DNA of 64,000 nt from UBA8514 sp034933685 (lineage in GTDB: Bacteria; Bacillota; Clostridia; Lachnospirales; Anaerotignaceae). The position numbers were made by a program, and so were the translations under genes. Under the pieces are notes generated by a model that had not been told where the DNA came from, did no database searches, and saw nothing but the letters and a program-made list of their open reading frames with translations. The DNA is taken from assembly GCA_034933685.1 (NCBI GenBank), contig JAYFNB010000017.1:364045-428044 (forward strand), written 5' to 3'. Positions 57,457-64,000 of the stretch are shown piece by piece. Numbering within the stretch: position 1 is the first letter of the stretch; each line of letters starts with the position of its first letter.

Positions 57457-59193
57457 TTACAGCGCCAGCAGACTGTCGCCCTTGATTTCCTCTGCGCTCC
57501 ACGCGATCAGGGCAAATTTGCCACCGGCGTGTTCGTCGATGAGGTTGAGCCATTCCACTTCGCCAGCCGCCTTTGACACCAGCATAGGATTGGTGGTGTT
57601 CGTGCCATAAAGGGATTGATTGACCACCCACCATTTGGCGGCGATGCCCGCCCGTTTCAGATCGTCCTCCAAGCGGTGCGCCTCATAAACAGGGGTCGCT
57701 TCCGGCAGGGTCACAATCAGTACCTCGGTTTCCTCGGATTTCAGCCTCGGCAACAGCTGCGCCACCGATTCGGGGATTTCGCCCTTGGTACGCTGAATTT
57801 CATGGTTATAGCTTTGTGTGGATTCCAACAAAAGCAGGGTATGCCCTGTGGGGGCGGTGTCAATTACCACCACCTGATCGTCAGCTTTTTCGACGATCTC
57901 GGCGAAGGCGCGGAATACGGCGATCTCCTGTGTGCAGGGCGAACGTAGATCTTCCTCGACATAAGCAATATCCTCATCGCCCATGCCGGACGCGCGGGCT
58001 TTGAAAAGCACCTCGGACTGATACTTTTTCAATTCCTCGGCTTCGTCGATATGGCTCATGGACACGCCGCCAGTTTCATCCAGCACAAACTTCAGGTGCG
58101 CGGCGGGATCGGTGGTAGTGAGGTGGACTTTCTTTCCGCGCTTCGCAAGCCCCAGCGCAACGGCGGCGGCGACGGTGGTCTTACCCACACCACCTTTGCC
58201 CATCGTGAAAATAACACGTTTGCCCTCCATCGCTAACTCATCTATCACATCGTTCAGCGCAGGAATATGCGTGGCATTTAGCGTTTGCACGGGAGCAGTA
58301 AAATAATCGGTGTTCAGCAAGGCGCGGATATTTTCCAGCCCTGTGACATTGTAAGCTCGCAGAGGAACGCTATGGATTGGAAGCGCCCTCAGACTTTCCG
58401 GCATCGCGGCAAGTGCAGACTGCTGTTTTTCGTACAGACTGGAAGATAGATCATCGTTATGTTCCATCAATATTCCGTTGACAACCAGCATTTGATTGTC
58501 GACGCCCAGCGCGGACAATTCGCCGGAAGCACGTTCCGCTTCCTTGAACGGCGCGGTTTCCGAGCGGGTGACAAGGAGTAGCGTGGTCAGGCTTCCGTCG
58601 GCCAGTGTTTCCACGGCTTGCTTGTAAATGGCTTTCTTGCTCTCCAAGCCGGAGAGTTGACCGAGGCAAGATGCACCGTGGGTGCTTTCACTGATGAAAT
58701 TACTCCAAGCGGACGGAAGCTGAAGCATCCGCAGGGTGTGTCCAGTAGGGGCGGTATCAAAAATAATATGGTCGTATTCCTGCTGAACCTTACCGTCCGT
58801 AATGAAATTGGAAAACTCATTGAATGCCGCAATTTCTATGGTGCAGGAGCCAGAAAGCTGCTCCTCCATATTCGTGATGACAGATGCGGGCAGCTTGCCG
58901 CGATAAGGCGCGATCACGCTTTCCCGGTACTCAGCCGCCGCTTGTATGGGGTCAAGGTTCGCTACCACTAAATTCGGCACATCGGAGATGGGCACTCCTT
59001 TGTTTGTCAGTTCCATCGAAAAGACATCCTGTAAATTGGAAGCAGGGTCGGTGCTGATAAGCAGCACCTTTTTCCCACTGTCCGCAAGGGAGACGGCGGT
59101 GGCACAGGCAACGCTGGTTTTACCAACGCCGCCCTTGCCGGTATAAAAAAGATACTTTGTCAGTTTGATACTGCCGGGATCGAATTGATTCAT
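57457..59193 (-). CDS. arsA: arsenite-transporting ATPase
   Basis: A 578-aa soluble ATPase with two homologous halves. A1 P-loop is TGKGGVGKTSVACA near 17-30 and A2 P-loop is GKGGVGKTTVAAAVA near 330. DTAPTGHT switch motifs occur in each half. The three Cys of the metalloid site are visible in SGSCTIEIAAF, HGASCLGQL and SPCTQEIAVF. It energises the arsenite pump, taking arsenite from ArsD. It starts 1 bp after the arsD stop with GGGAGG inside that gene. Confidence 0.96.
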   Translation of the reverse strand: MNQFDPGSIKLTKYLFYTGKGGVGKTSVACATAVSLADSGKKVLLISTDPASNLQDVFSMELTNKGVPISDVPNLVVANLDPIQAAAEYRESVIAPYRGKLPASVITNMEEQLSGSCTIEIAAFNEFSNFITDGKVQQEYDHIIFDTAPTGHTLRMLQLPSAWSNFISESTHGASCLGQLSGLESKKAIYKQAVETLADGSLTTLLLVTRSETAPFKEAERASGELSALGVDNQMLVVNGILMEHNDDLSSSLYEKQQSALAAMPESLRALPIHSVPLRAYNVTGLENIRALLNTDYFTAPVQTLNATHIPALNDVIDELAMEGKRVIFTMGKGGVGKTTVAAAVALGLAKRGKKVHLTTTDPAAHLKFVLDETGGVSMSHIDEAEELKKYQSEVLFKARASGMGDEDIAYVEEDLRSPCTQEIAVFRAFAEIVEKADDQVVVIDTAPTGHTLLLLESTQSYNHEIQRTKGEIPESVAQLLPRLKSEETEVLIVTLPEATPVYEAHRLEDDLKRAGIAAKWWVVNQSLYGTNTTNPMLVSKAAGEVEWLNLIDEHAGGKFALIAWSAEEIKGDSLLAL

Positions 59194-59769
59194 TTAACAG
59201 CAACCTCCCTTGCAACAGCCTCCGCCGGACTCGGATTTTTTCTGCTTGCCCAGCACATTTTCAGGAAGGTCGAGCAGCTTTGTGAATTCTTCATTGGTGG
59301 GATACCGACCTGTGATGACAATTTTGCCATCGAGCATCACAGCGGGCAGTCCCTCTGTGCCTTTCTCATTAATATAGGCATTGATGGTCTGGTCGGTGAT
59401 AAACTCTGCCGGTGCGCTGCCCAAGTTAAAACGTTCAACAATAACGCCATGTTTTTTCAGTGTTTCCAGTACCGTGGACATACGCAGCAGTTCAGGGTCA
59501 ACACCCAAGCCGCAAAGCCCGGTCGGGCAACACATGGCGGGTTCAAAGATTTTCATTTTTTTCATAATAATTTTCTCCCTATATTTATTAAAAGTTTTCA
59601 CAATATCTGAGTAACAGCAAATTCCCTTCGGATTATTTACAGCGCAATTACTGTTTTGCATGGCTCCGGTAATCTTAATAACATCATCTACATTTTTTGC
59701 ACCTTTTTCTGTAATTGCTTTCATGATATCTGCTTCTTTGACTTTGTTGCAATAGCATATATACACCAT
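59194..59769 (-). CDS. arsD: [2Fe-2S] BFD-like domain fused to arsenical chaperone ArsD
   Basis: A 191-aa protein in one frame. Residues 1-62 form a BFD-like [2Fe-2S] domain (YICYCNKVKEADIMKAI with CYC, and NSNCAVNNPKGICCYSD). Residues 69-191 are a complete ArsD: MKIFEPAMCCPTGLCGLGVD with the three-Cys metalloid site, and a C-terminal double pair GGGCCKGGCC. An internal ATG at residue 69 has AGGGAG 9 nt upstream, so ArsD could also be made alone. ArsD hands arsenite to ArsA. Confidence 0.9.
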   Translation of the reverse strand: MVYICYCNKVKEADIMKAITEKGAKNVDDVIKITGAMQNSNCAVNNPKGICCYSDIVKTFNKYREKIIMKKMKIFEPAMCCPTGLCGLGVDPELLRMSTVLETLKKHGVIVERFNLGSAPAEFITDQTINAYINEKGTEGLPAVMLDGKIVITGRYPTNEEFTKLLDLPENVLGKQKKSESGGGCCKGGCC

Positions 59770-60822
59770 TTAAACCTCCTTTAGAAACCAGTGGTGGGTC
59801 TTATTAATAAAGCGTACTAGCAAAAGCATAACGGGGACTTCGGTCAATACGCCCACCGTACAAGCAAGCACAACCGGCGAATTTGGACCGAAAAGGGCAA
59901 TTGCTACCGCTACAGAAAGTTCGAAGAAGTCCGAGGCTGCAATCAGAGAAGCCGGAGCCGCAATATTGTGTGGTTGCTTTGTCCACTTGCATATCAAGTA
60001 GGTAAAGTTGGCGGAGATTACGTTTTGCAGAACCAGCGGTACTGCGATCAGCAAAACGAACAGAGGCTGTTCCAAAATAATGTCACCTTGGAAGGAAAAA
60101 ATGATAATCAAGGTGAGCAGCAACCCCAAGGTCGTGATGCCGTCAAACTTGGGGAGAAATCTTTCGTTGAAATACTCTATGCCTTTTTTCTGTATCATCA
60201 GAAAGCGCGTAAGTGCGCCGCCAGCCAGCGGAACGACAACGAATAATACGATGGAAAAGAAGAGCGTATCCCAAGGAATCGTAACGCCGTTTACTCCCAA
60301 CAAGATTTGTACCAATGGCACAAACAATACGAGAATCAAGAGGTCATTGACCGAAACCTGTACAAGCGTATGCGCCGGATCGCCTTTGGTCAGATGACTC
60401 CATACAAACACCATCGCCGTGCAGGGTGCTACGCCCAGCAATACTGCGCCTGTTACGAAGTCCTGTGCCAAATCCGCTGGGATGAAGGCTTGAAAGATAA
60501 CTTTGAAAAACAGGGTTGCTAACCCGAACATGAGGAAGGGCTTGATGAGCCAGCTGCTACCGCTGGAAATAAGGATGCCTGAAGGATTTTTCCTCACATT
60601 CTTGATAGACTGGAAATCAATCTTCATCATCATGGGGAAAATCATAATCCAAATGAGTACGGCAATCGGGAGGTTCTGCCCGGCGTATTGAAATCCTTCC
60701 AAGACATCTGGAATGCCGGGCAGGAATTTTCCGACAAGGATTCCAGCCGCCATGCACAGCAGCACCCACACGGTTAGATATTTTTCAAAAAAGCCAATAC
60801 CTTTATTTTTTTCTTGGCTCAT
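59770..60822 (-). CDS. acr3: arsenite efflux permease, ACR3 type
   Basis: A 350-aa carrier with ten hydrophobic helices. The conserved thiolate Cys is in LLGVAPCTAMVFVWS. FPMMMKIDFQSI and the late AASDFFELSVAVAIALFGPNSPV segment are ACR3 signatures. It exports arsenite by itself or coupled to ArsA. Adjacent genes on both sides touch or overlap (4 bp with DUF2703 upstream; arsD starts at the next base), so it sits mid-operon. Confidence 0.95.
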   Translation of the reverse strand: MSQEKNKGIGFFEKYLTVWVLLCMAAGILVGKFLPGIPDVLEGFQYAGQNLPIAVLIWIMIFPMMMKIDFQSIKNVRKNPSGILISSGSSWLIKPFLMFGLATLFFKVIFQAFIPADLAQDFVTGAVLLGVAPCTAMVFVWSHLTKGDPAHTLVQVSVNDLLILVLFVPLVQILLGVNGVTIPWDTLFFSIVLFVVVPLAGGALTRFLMIQKKGIEYFNERFLPKFDGITTLGLLLTLIIIFSFQGDIILEQPLFVLLIAVPLVLQNVISANFTYLICKWTKQPHNIAAPASLIAASDFFELSVAVAIALFGPNSPVVLACTVGVLTEVPVMLLLVRFINKTHHWFLKEV

Positions 60823-61364
60823 ATCACATCACCGCCCTTTCCCTGACGTTCCGTTTCATCCTTGTGTGTCTTGGCTATAAAGTATGTTTCCAGATTTTCT
60901 GGAAGCCAATAGGCTTCACGCTCCGGCTCGCCCTGATTGGGGTTATACACTTCCCGTAGAATGGCATCCACGATCAATTCCTTCGGAGGGGATGTATATT
61001 CGACTCCGTTATATACCCATACACGGCAATCTACGGTATCACCGCAATGTTCTCCACAGTCCTCGCAGACTGATTCCCGCGATTCCACGGCAATATCGTT
61101 TCCGTTCACACGGATGGTCGGTGAGCTGACCAAATGATACTGTATCGCCAACTCTCTCGTTGTGATGTTCACTTCATTTACCTTGACTTCATATCCTGAC
61201 GCATTCAGCACCACGGCTACGCCGGAAACTGCGTCGTCCAGAGCTTTTTCCGTATCCTGGCACCTGCCGCAAACGGTCGTGTCCAGATAAAGAAAATCAA
61301 TGTTTATTGACTTTTTCGGCTCTGGCTGGCAGCAATTTTCAGAAGAACAACAACATTTACTCAT
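60819..61364 (-). CDS. DUF2703 family protein, Cys-rich
   Basis: A 181-aa soluble protein of the DUF2703 family, often found in ars operons. The N-terminus is Cys-rich (MSKCCCSSENCCQPEP). A thioredoxin-like core follows (INIDFLYLDTTVCGRCQDTEKALDDAV, CxxC), then SPTIRVNGNDIAVESRESVCEDCGEHCG with more Cys. Function is unknown; the thiols suggest metalloid or redox handling. The ATG after AAGGGGTG is used; the open frame extends far upstream through arsR and is not coding. It overlaps arsR by 8 bp and acr3 by 4 bp. Confidence 0.86.
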   Translation of the reverse strand: MSKCCCSSENCCQPEPKKSINIDFLYLDTTVCGRCQDTEKALDDAVSGVAVVLNASGYEVKVNEVNITTRELAIQYHLVSSPTIRVNGNDIAVESRESVCEDCGEHCGDTVDCRVWVYNGVEYTSPPKELIVDAILREVYNPNQGEPEREAYWLPENLETYFIAKTHKDETERQGKGGDVI

Positions 61365-61692
61365 TTTCGTTACACCCCTTACAACAATTTGTTTTATCTC
61401 TGCAAATACAATTTTCTTTATCGGATGTGATCGCCCAGAAAAACTGCTTTGTTTTGCCGATGGCATCATCATCCAAAGAATAATACGTCCATTTGCCTTC
61501 TGCCCGTGCCTTGACAAGTCCGCATTCGCAGAGGAGTTTCATGTGATGGGACAGCGTGGATTGGGACATTTCAAACTTCTCTAAAATCTCGCAGGCACAA
61601 AGTTCTCCACAGGAGAGCATATCCACAATCATGGCTCTTTTGGGATCGCCCAATGCTTTGAACACTTTTGTGTTCTCTAAGTAATAGTTCAT
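61357..61692 (-). CDS. arsR: arsenic-responsive repressor ArsR
   Basis: A 111-aa winged-helix repressor at the head of the operon. The As(III) site is SCGELCACEILEKF (Cys28, Cys32, Cys34). The recognition helix is MSQSTLSHHMKLLCECGLV, the wing GKWTYYSLDD, and a Cys-rich tail (CICRDKTNCCKGC) could add metal ligands. GAGGTG precedes the ATG. Arsenite release should derepress the whole arsR-DUF2703-acr3-arsD-arsA-arsC transcript. Confidence 0.95.
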   Translation of the reverse strand: MNYYLENTKVFKALGDPKRAMIVDMLSCGELCACEILEKFEMSQSTLSHHMKLLCECGLVKARAEGKWTYYSLDDDAIGKTKQFFWAITSDKENCICRDKTNCCKGCNENE

Positions 61693-61701
61693 ACCAACAC
61701 C

Positions 61702-61757
61702 TCAAATCTAAATACTTTGATATGTTATATTATATGTTTCAAATCGAAATTCGTCAA
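61702..61757 (-). promoter_or_regulatory. ars promoter and operator
   Basis: TTGACG (61757-61752), a 17-bp spacer and perfect TATAAT (61734-61729). TCAAA-N9-TTTGA (61702-61720) lies just downstream of the -10 and a further TTTGA sits in the spacer, consistent with an ArsR operator. Confidence 0.8.
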
Positions 61758-61852
61758 TGTGAAGTCATGATTTTTTATAGAAAGTTTTTTCGCACATCAA
61801 GGATAGCTTTCAATCACTTTATCAATAGCAAAAGAGCCTCTGAGAGAGACTC

Positions 61853-62020
61853 TTATTCGTTTACTGCCATTTTTCTTTTGAGGTGGTGTGCTTTTTGATC
61901 ATTTACCTCCACCATTTCGCTAATCATTTCAATCTGTTCCGGTATCAAATGTTTAAACTGCTTTCCGAGCTGCTCCACGCTGTCAGGTATCACGGGATGT
62001 TCCAGAAGATCTCCAAAATG
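61853..62020 (-). pseudogene. 3' remnant of an unrecognised coding region
   Basis: About 55 codons on the minus strand end in a normal stop and read like protein (PDSVEQLGKQFKHLIPEQIE, then MISEMVEVNDQKAHHLKRK), but the frame closes with a stop upstream and has no start with a site. The end overlaps a terminator-like AAGAG..CTCTT stem. I do not recognise the family; it appears to be the tail of a gene cut off when the ars module arrived. Confidence 0.45.
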
Positions 62021-62125
62021 TTACATAAAAACATAGTAAGATACACCTTGTTCTTTTTCTGTGATAATATCTTCTTAGAGTGAGAGATTCCGGTGGGTTC
62101 ACCACGAACCGCACCTCGGTCCAGC

Positions 62126-62164
62126 AAAAAAACGGAGTACCCCCTTGGCGGGAACTCTGTCTTT
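62126..62164 (-). terminator. terminator after the HTH gene
   Basis: On the minus strand ACAGAGTTCCCGCC pairs with GGGGGTACTCCGT, followed by seven T. Confidence 0.75.
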
Positions 62165-62182
62165 TCGCTTTGCCGCATCCTG

Positions 62183-62449
62183 CTATTTTCTTAAAATAAG
62201 TCTGTTGCTGGTATTGCTCCCATTCTCCCGGAAGCGAGGCTCCTTTTCAATGAGTCCCGCCCTCACCAGATCATGTAAGGCACGCTTGACGGTGCTGCGG
62301 GAAAGCTGCAGATCGGAAGCAATGGTCTTTACCGCAGGCCAGCAGTCCTTTCCTTTTCCTGCCCGGTCACAAATATATATATAAACAGCCCTCGCCCGAT
62401 GGGGAATCTCATCGGGCGAAGCGGTATAAATGTGGTTGAAGTAGCTCAT
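62183..62449 (-). CDS. helix-turn-helix protein of the conjugative element
   Basis: An 88-aa protein with a winged helix of the HTH_36/replication-initiator-like type (PHRARAVYIYICDRAGKGKDCWPAVKTIASDLQLSRSTVKRALHDLVRAGLIEKEPRF). Such small proteins occur in Firmicutes conjugative elements next to transfer genes, and are presumed regulators. AAAGGAGG precedes the ATG. It lies 11 bp after the VirD4 gene and ends in a terminator. Confidence 0.82.
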   Translation of the reverse strand: MSYFNHIYTASPDEIPHRARAVYIYICDRAGKGKDCWPAVKTIASDLQLSRSTVKRALHDLVRAGLIEKEPRFRENGSNTSNRLILRK

Positions 62450-62460
62450 GGGAACCTCCT

Positions 62461-63861
62461 TTACGTTTTGAGTACATTACGGCGGCGCATGGTGTTTTCA
62501 GATGGTTCTGCTACCGGGGTATGAAGGGTTCCTGTTCTGGACGGCGGCTCCAATATCTCCCCGGTTTCTTCGTCCACCATAAGGCAGGCCGTGTGCTTGC
62601 GGACGATATTTTCCTCCAGCATCTGCTTATCGGCATAGACCACTTTTCGATGAGCTTTTTCCTCCATGGTGTAAGCCTCTCCGAAACGGATGCCCCATTC
62701 AAGGAACAGCCGCAGCTTTGTCCTCATGGGATGGGTGACGGTTTTCATCACGACAAAGCTGCCCTTTGGAATGGATTTCAATTCGTCCGGTGTCATGAGA
62801 GGGCGCTCCATCATCTGCAAGGATTGGCTGGGGTCATTCTTACCACGACTCACGCTGCCGCTCATGATCGTGCGGCTGCCCAATGCTTTACTCAGCACTT
62901 CGGCGGTCTGGCTGTTGGGGGCAAAGCCGCCAAAGATGGTGTCCTGGCAATTGTCCACGATTATTTCTGAACCCTCTTTGCCGTAATTCTTTTCGAGCTG
63001 GCCGAAGGACTGTATGATTGGTACCATAGAAAGCCGGCGAGAGCGTGAGGCGCTGAAAATTAATTCGAGCGATTCGATGGCTGGAAGCGTTCCGAGCTCA
63101 TCGCAGTAAAACATTACTCGGTTTTTCAGCTTGCCTCCGTTTTCATCCGCAACCGCAAGGATTTCCCTGTAGAGCTGTTGGATCATAAGGCTGACCATAA
63201 AGTATTTGGTCAAATCTTCTTCTGGTAATACGATGAACAGAGCGGATTTTTCGTTACAGAATTTCTCCGCATCAATGGATGTTTCAAAACACAGAATCTG
63301 TTCCATTTCGGAGTCGAGAAAGGCATTCAAACGGGATAGCACAGTGGAAAGTACCGACGCCATAGCCTGCTCCGCGGAATTTAGGGCTGCTCCTGCAAAC
63401 CAGCGGGCCTTGTGGTCGGATGGCAATTTATCCATTAATAGCTGAAACTGACTTTTCCCCTTTACCTTGCTGGGCACGAGTAAGTCCTGAACCAATTTGA
63501 ACACGCTGATGATATGGCGGCAGTCCACCTTTTTCCCATCTACCTCAGTGGGGGGCAAATACTCGGCAATCAGCAGAATCACTGAGGACAGGAGTCCTTC
63601 TGCGGCATCATAAAAAAACTGATTCTGTCCGTAATTCTCGTTGCTGGCGTTGATGATGGTTTTGGAGATAATCTTGGCGTATTTTTCTGCTTTTGCCTTT
63701 GCCACAATGTTGTTTTCATCGGCAAGGTACTGATCCATGTAGGTGTTCACCAGATGGAGCATATTGTTGCCGTCCGAGCGGGTGGGGTTTCTTAGGTCGA
63801 TGACCGCCACATGGTAGCCGTAGTGGTTGCGGGCGATAGTTCCATAGTTTCTATACAGGTC
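62461..63861 (-). CDS. virD4: TraG/VirD4 coupling protein, 3' exon
   Basis: The 466 C-terminal codons of a type IV coupling ATPase that brings the relaxase-DNA complex to the transfer channel. The frame runs in from the intron junction as DLYRNYGTIARNHYGYHVAV, which matches the region right after the conserved DPKG of the family. Later parts include Walker B VMFYCDELGTLPAIESLELI, the helical all-alpha region and LEWGIRFGEAYTMEEK. Walker A lies in the 5' exon outside the window. A GTG at 63810 is not the start; homology extends beyond it. Confidence 0.88.
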   Translation of the reverse strand, partial: DLYRNYGTIARNHYGYHVAVIDLRNPTRSDGNNMLHLVNTYMDQYLADENNIVAKAKAEKYAKIISKTIINASNENYGQNQFFYDAAEGLLSSVILLIAEYLPPTEVDGKKVDCRHIISVFKLVQDLLVPSKVKGKSQFQLLMDKLPSDHKARWFAGAALNSAEQAMASVLSTVLSRLNAFLDSEMEQILCFETSIDAEKFCNEKSALFIVLPEEDLTKYFMVSLMIQQLYREILAVADENGGKLKNRVMFYCDELGTLPAIESLELIFSASRSRRLSMVPIIQSFGQLEKNYGKEGSEIIVDNCQDTIFGGFAPNSQTAEVLSKALGSRTIMSGSVSRGKNDPSQSLQMMERPLMTPDELKSIPKGSFVVMKTVTHPMRTKLRLFLEWGIRFGEAYTMEEKAHRKVVYADKQMLEENIVRKHTACLMVDEETGEILEPPSRTGTLHTPVAEPSENTMRRRNVLKT

Positions 63862-64000
63862 GTAGAGTAGGAGAGAACCGCCTTACCACATTGCTGTGGT
63901 GGGTTTGTCCAAACCCCTCCCAGAACCGTGCTTACACCTCTCGATGTACACGGCTCGCCATTATTACTAATCAGCTTTTTAAAAGATTTAGGGTGATGAA
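63862..64000 (-). mobile_element. group II intron, 3' end (domains V and VI)
   Basis: Domain V is unmistakable on the minus strand: a 34-nt hairpin from GAGCCGTGTACATC to GTGTAAGCACGGTTC (63956-63923), with bulge and tetraloop-like GAGA. Domain VI follows (GGGTTTG/CAAACCC and ACCACA/TGTGGT helices, outer GGAG/CTCC) and ends in ..CTACTCTAC at the coding junction. The reverse transcriptase and 5' end lie beyond the window. Confidence 0.88.

Noticed and set aside
61365..61517. N-terminal extension of the DUF2703 frame
   Set aside because: It is antisense-independent but lies within arsR in another frame and shows no family sequence; the internal ATG has a good site.
1..64000. CRISPR array or rRNA genes
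   Set aside because: No regularly spaced repeat-spacer pattern and no rRNA-like sequence was seen on either strand.

Overview
The window reads as a chromosomal segment of a low-GC, endospore-forming member of the Clostridia, followed by the left part of an integrated conjugative element. The host call rests on AT-rich genes, two T-box leaders, Rex, S-layer-homology (SLH) and DUF1576/DUF445 proteins, and a cotJ spore-coat locus. No rRNA or strain-level marker is present, so the genus is not claimed.

Chromosomal part (1 to about 45.5 kb). The 3' part of ileS comes first, then panB. A minus-strand serC-serA-DUF1015 operon follows, led by a T-box whose best specifier candidate is a serine codon. 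Next are an SLH surface protein with tandem C-terminal repeats, a radical SAM protein, lepB, panC, ilvD with an IclR regulator, DUF445, rex divergent from an ABC-F ATPase, and a 2-hydroxyacid dehydrogenase. A large BvgS-like hybrid kinase, a polar amino-acid ABC transporter, the cotJ locus with a truncated cotJC, tRNA-Pro, and a glycine-betaine-type transporter (OpuA type) follow. The segment ends with a malate/lactate-type dehydrogenase divergent from a DUF1576 membrane protein, a leuA-leuC-leuD-leuB operon behind a leucine-type T-box, and a BrkB/MarR pair. The theme is amino-acid and pantothenate synthesis plus envelope and redox functions.

Integrated element (about 45.52 kb to beyond the window). 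The 5' half of a tRNA-Ser gene stops matching in its anticodon arm. A complete tRNA-Ser(CGA) lies 150 bp further on. Then come a Tn916-type tyrosine integrase, an Xis-like protein, a MazF-like toxin, an IS110-family transposase with a structured non-coding leader, a sigma-70-like regulator, a c-di-GMP-I riboswitch with no obvious gene behind it, cardiolipin synthase and signal peptidase II. After these are a broken ZIP transporter, a cadmium/zinc module (cadC-like regulator, separate HMA chaperone, P-type ATPase), an arsenic operon (arsR, DUF2703, acr3, [2Fe-2S]-arsD fusion, arsA, arsC), and a TraG/VirD4 coupling protein whose gene is interrupted by a group II intron running off the right edge. 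Base composition is visibly more GC-rich in the ars, VirD4 and 49.7-50.2 kb segments than in the host part, which suggests a mosaic element.

The observations most worth following are the split tRNA-Ser with a replacement copy and seven integrase arm-site-like repeats, the orphan c-di-GMP riboswitch in the element, the IS110 leader RNA, the three matching CadC-type operators, the fused ArsD, the serine T-box operon carrying DUF1015, and the truncated cotJC. All gene calls come from reading motifs by eye; no database search was run.
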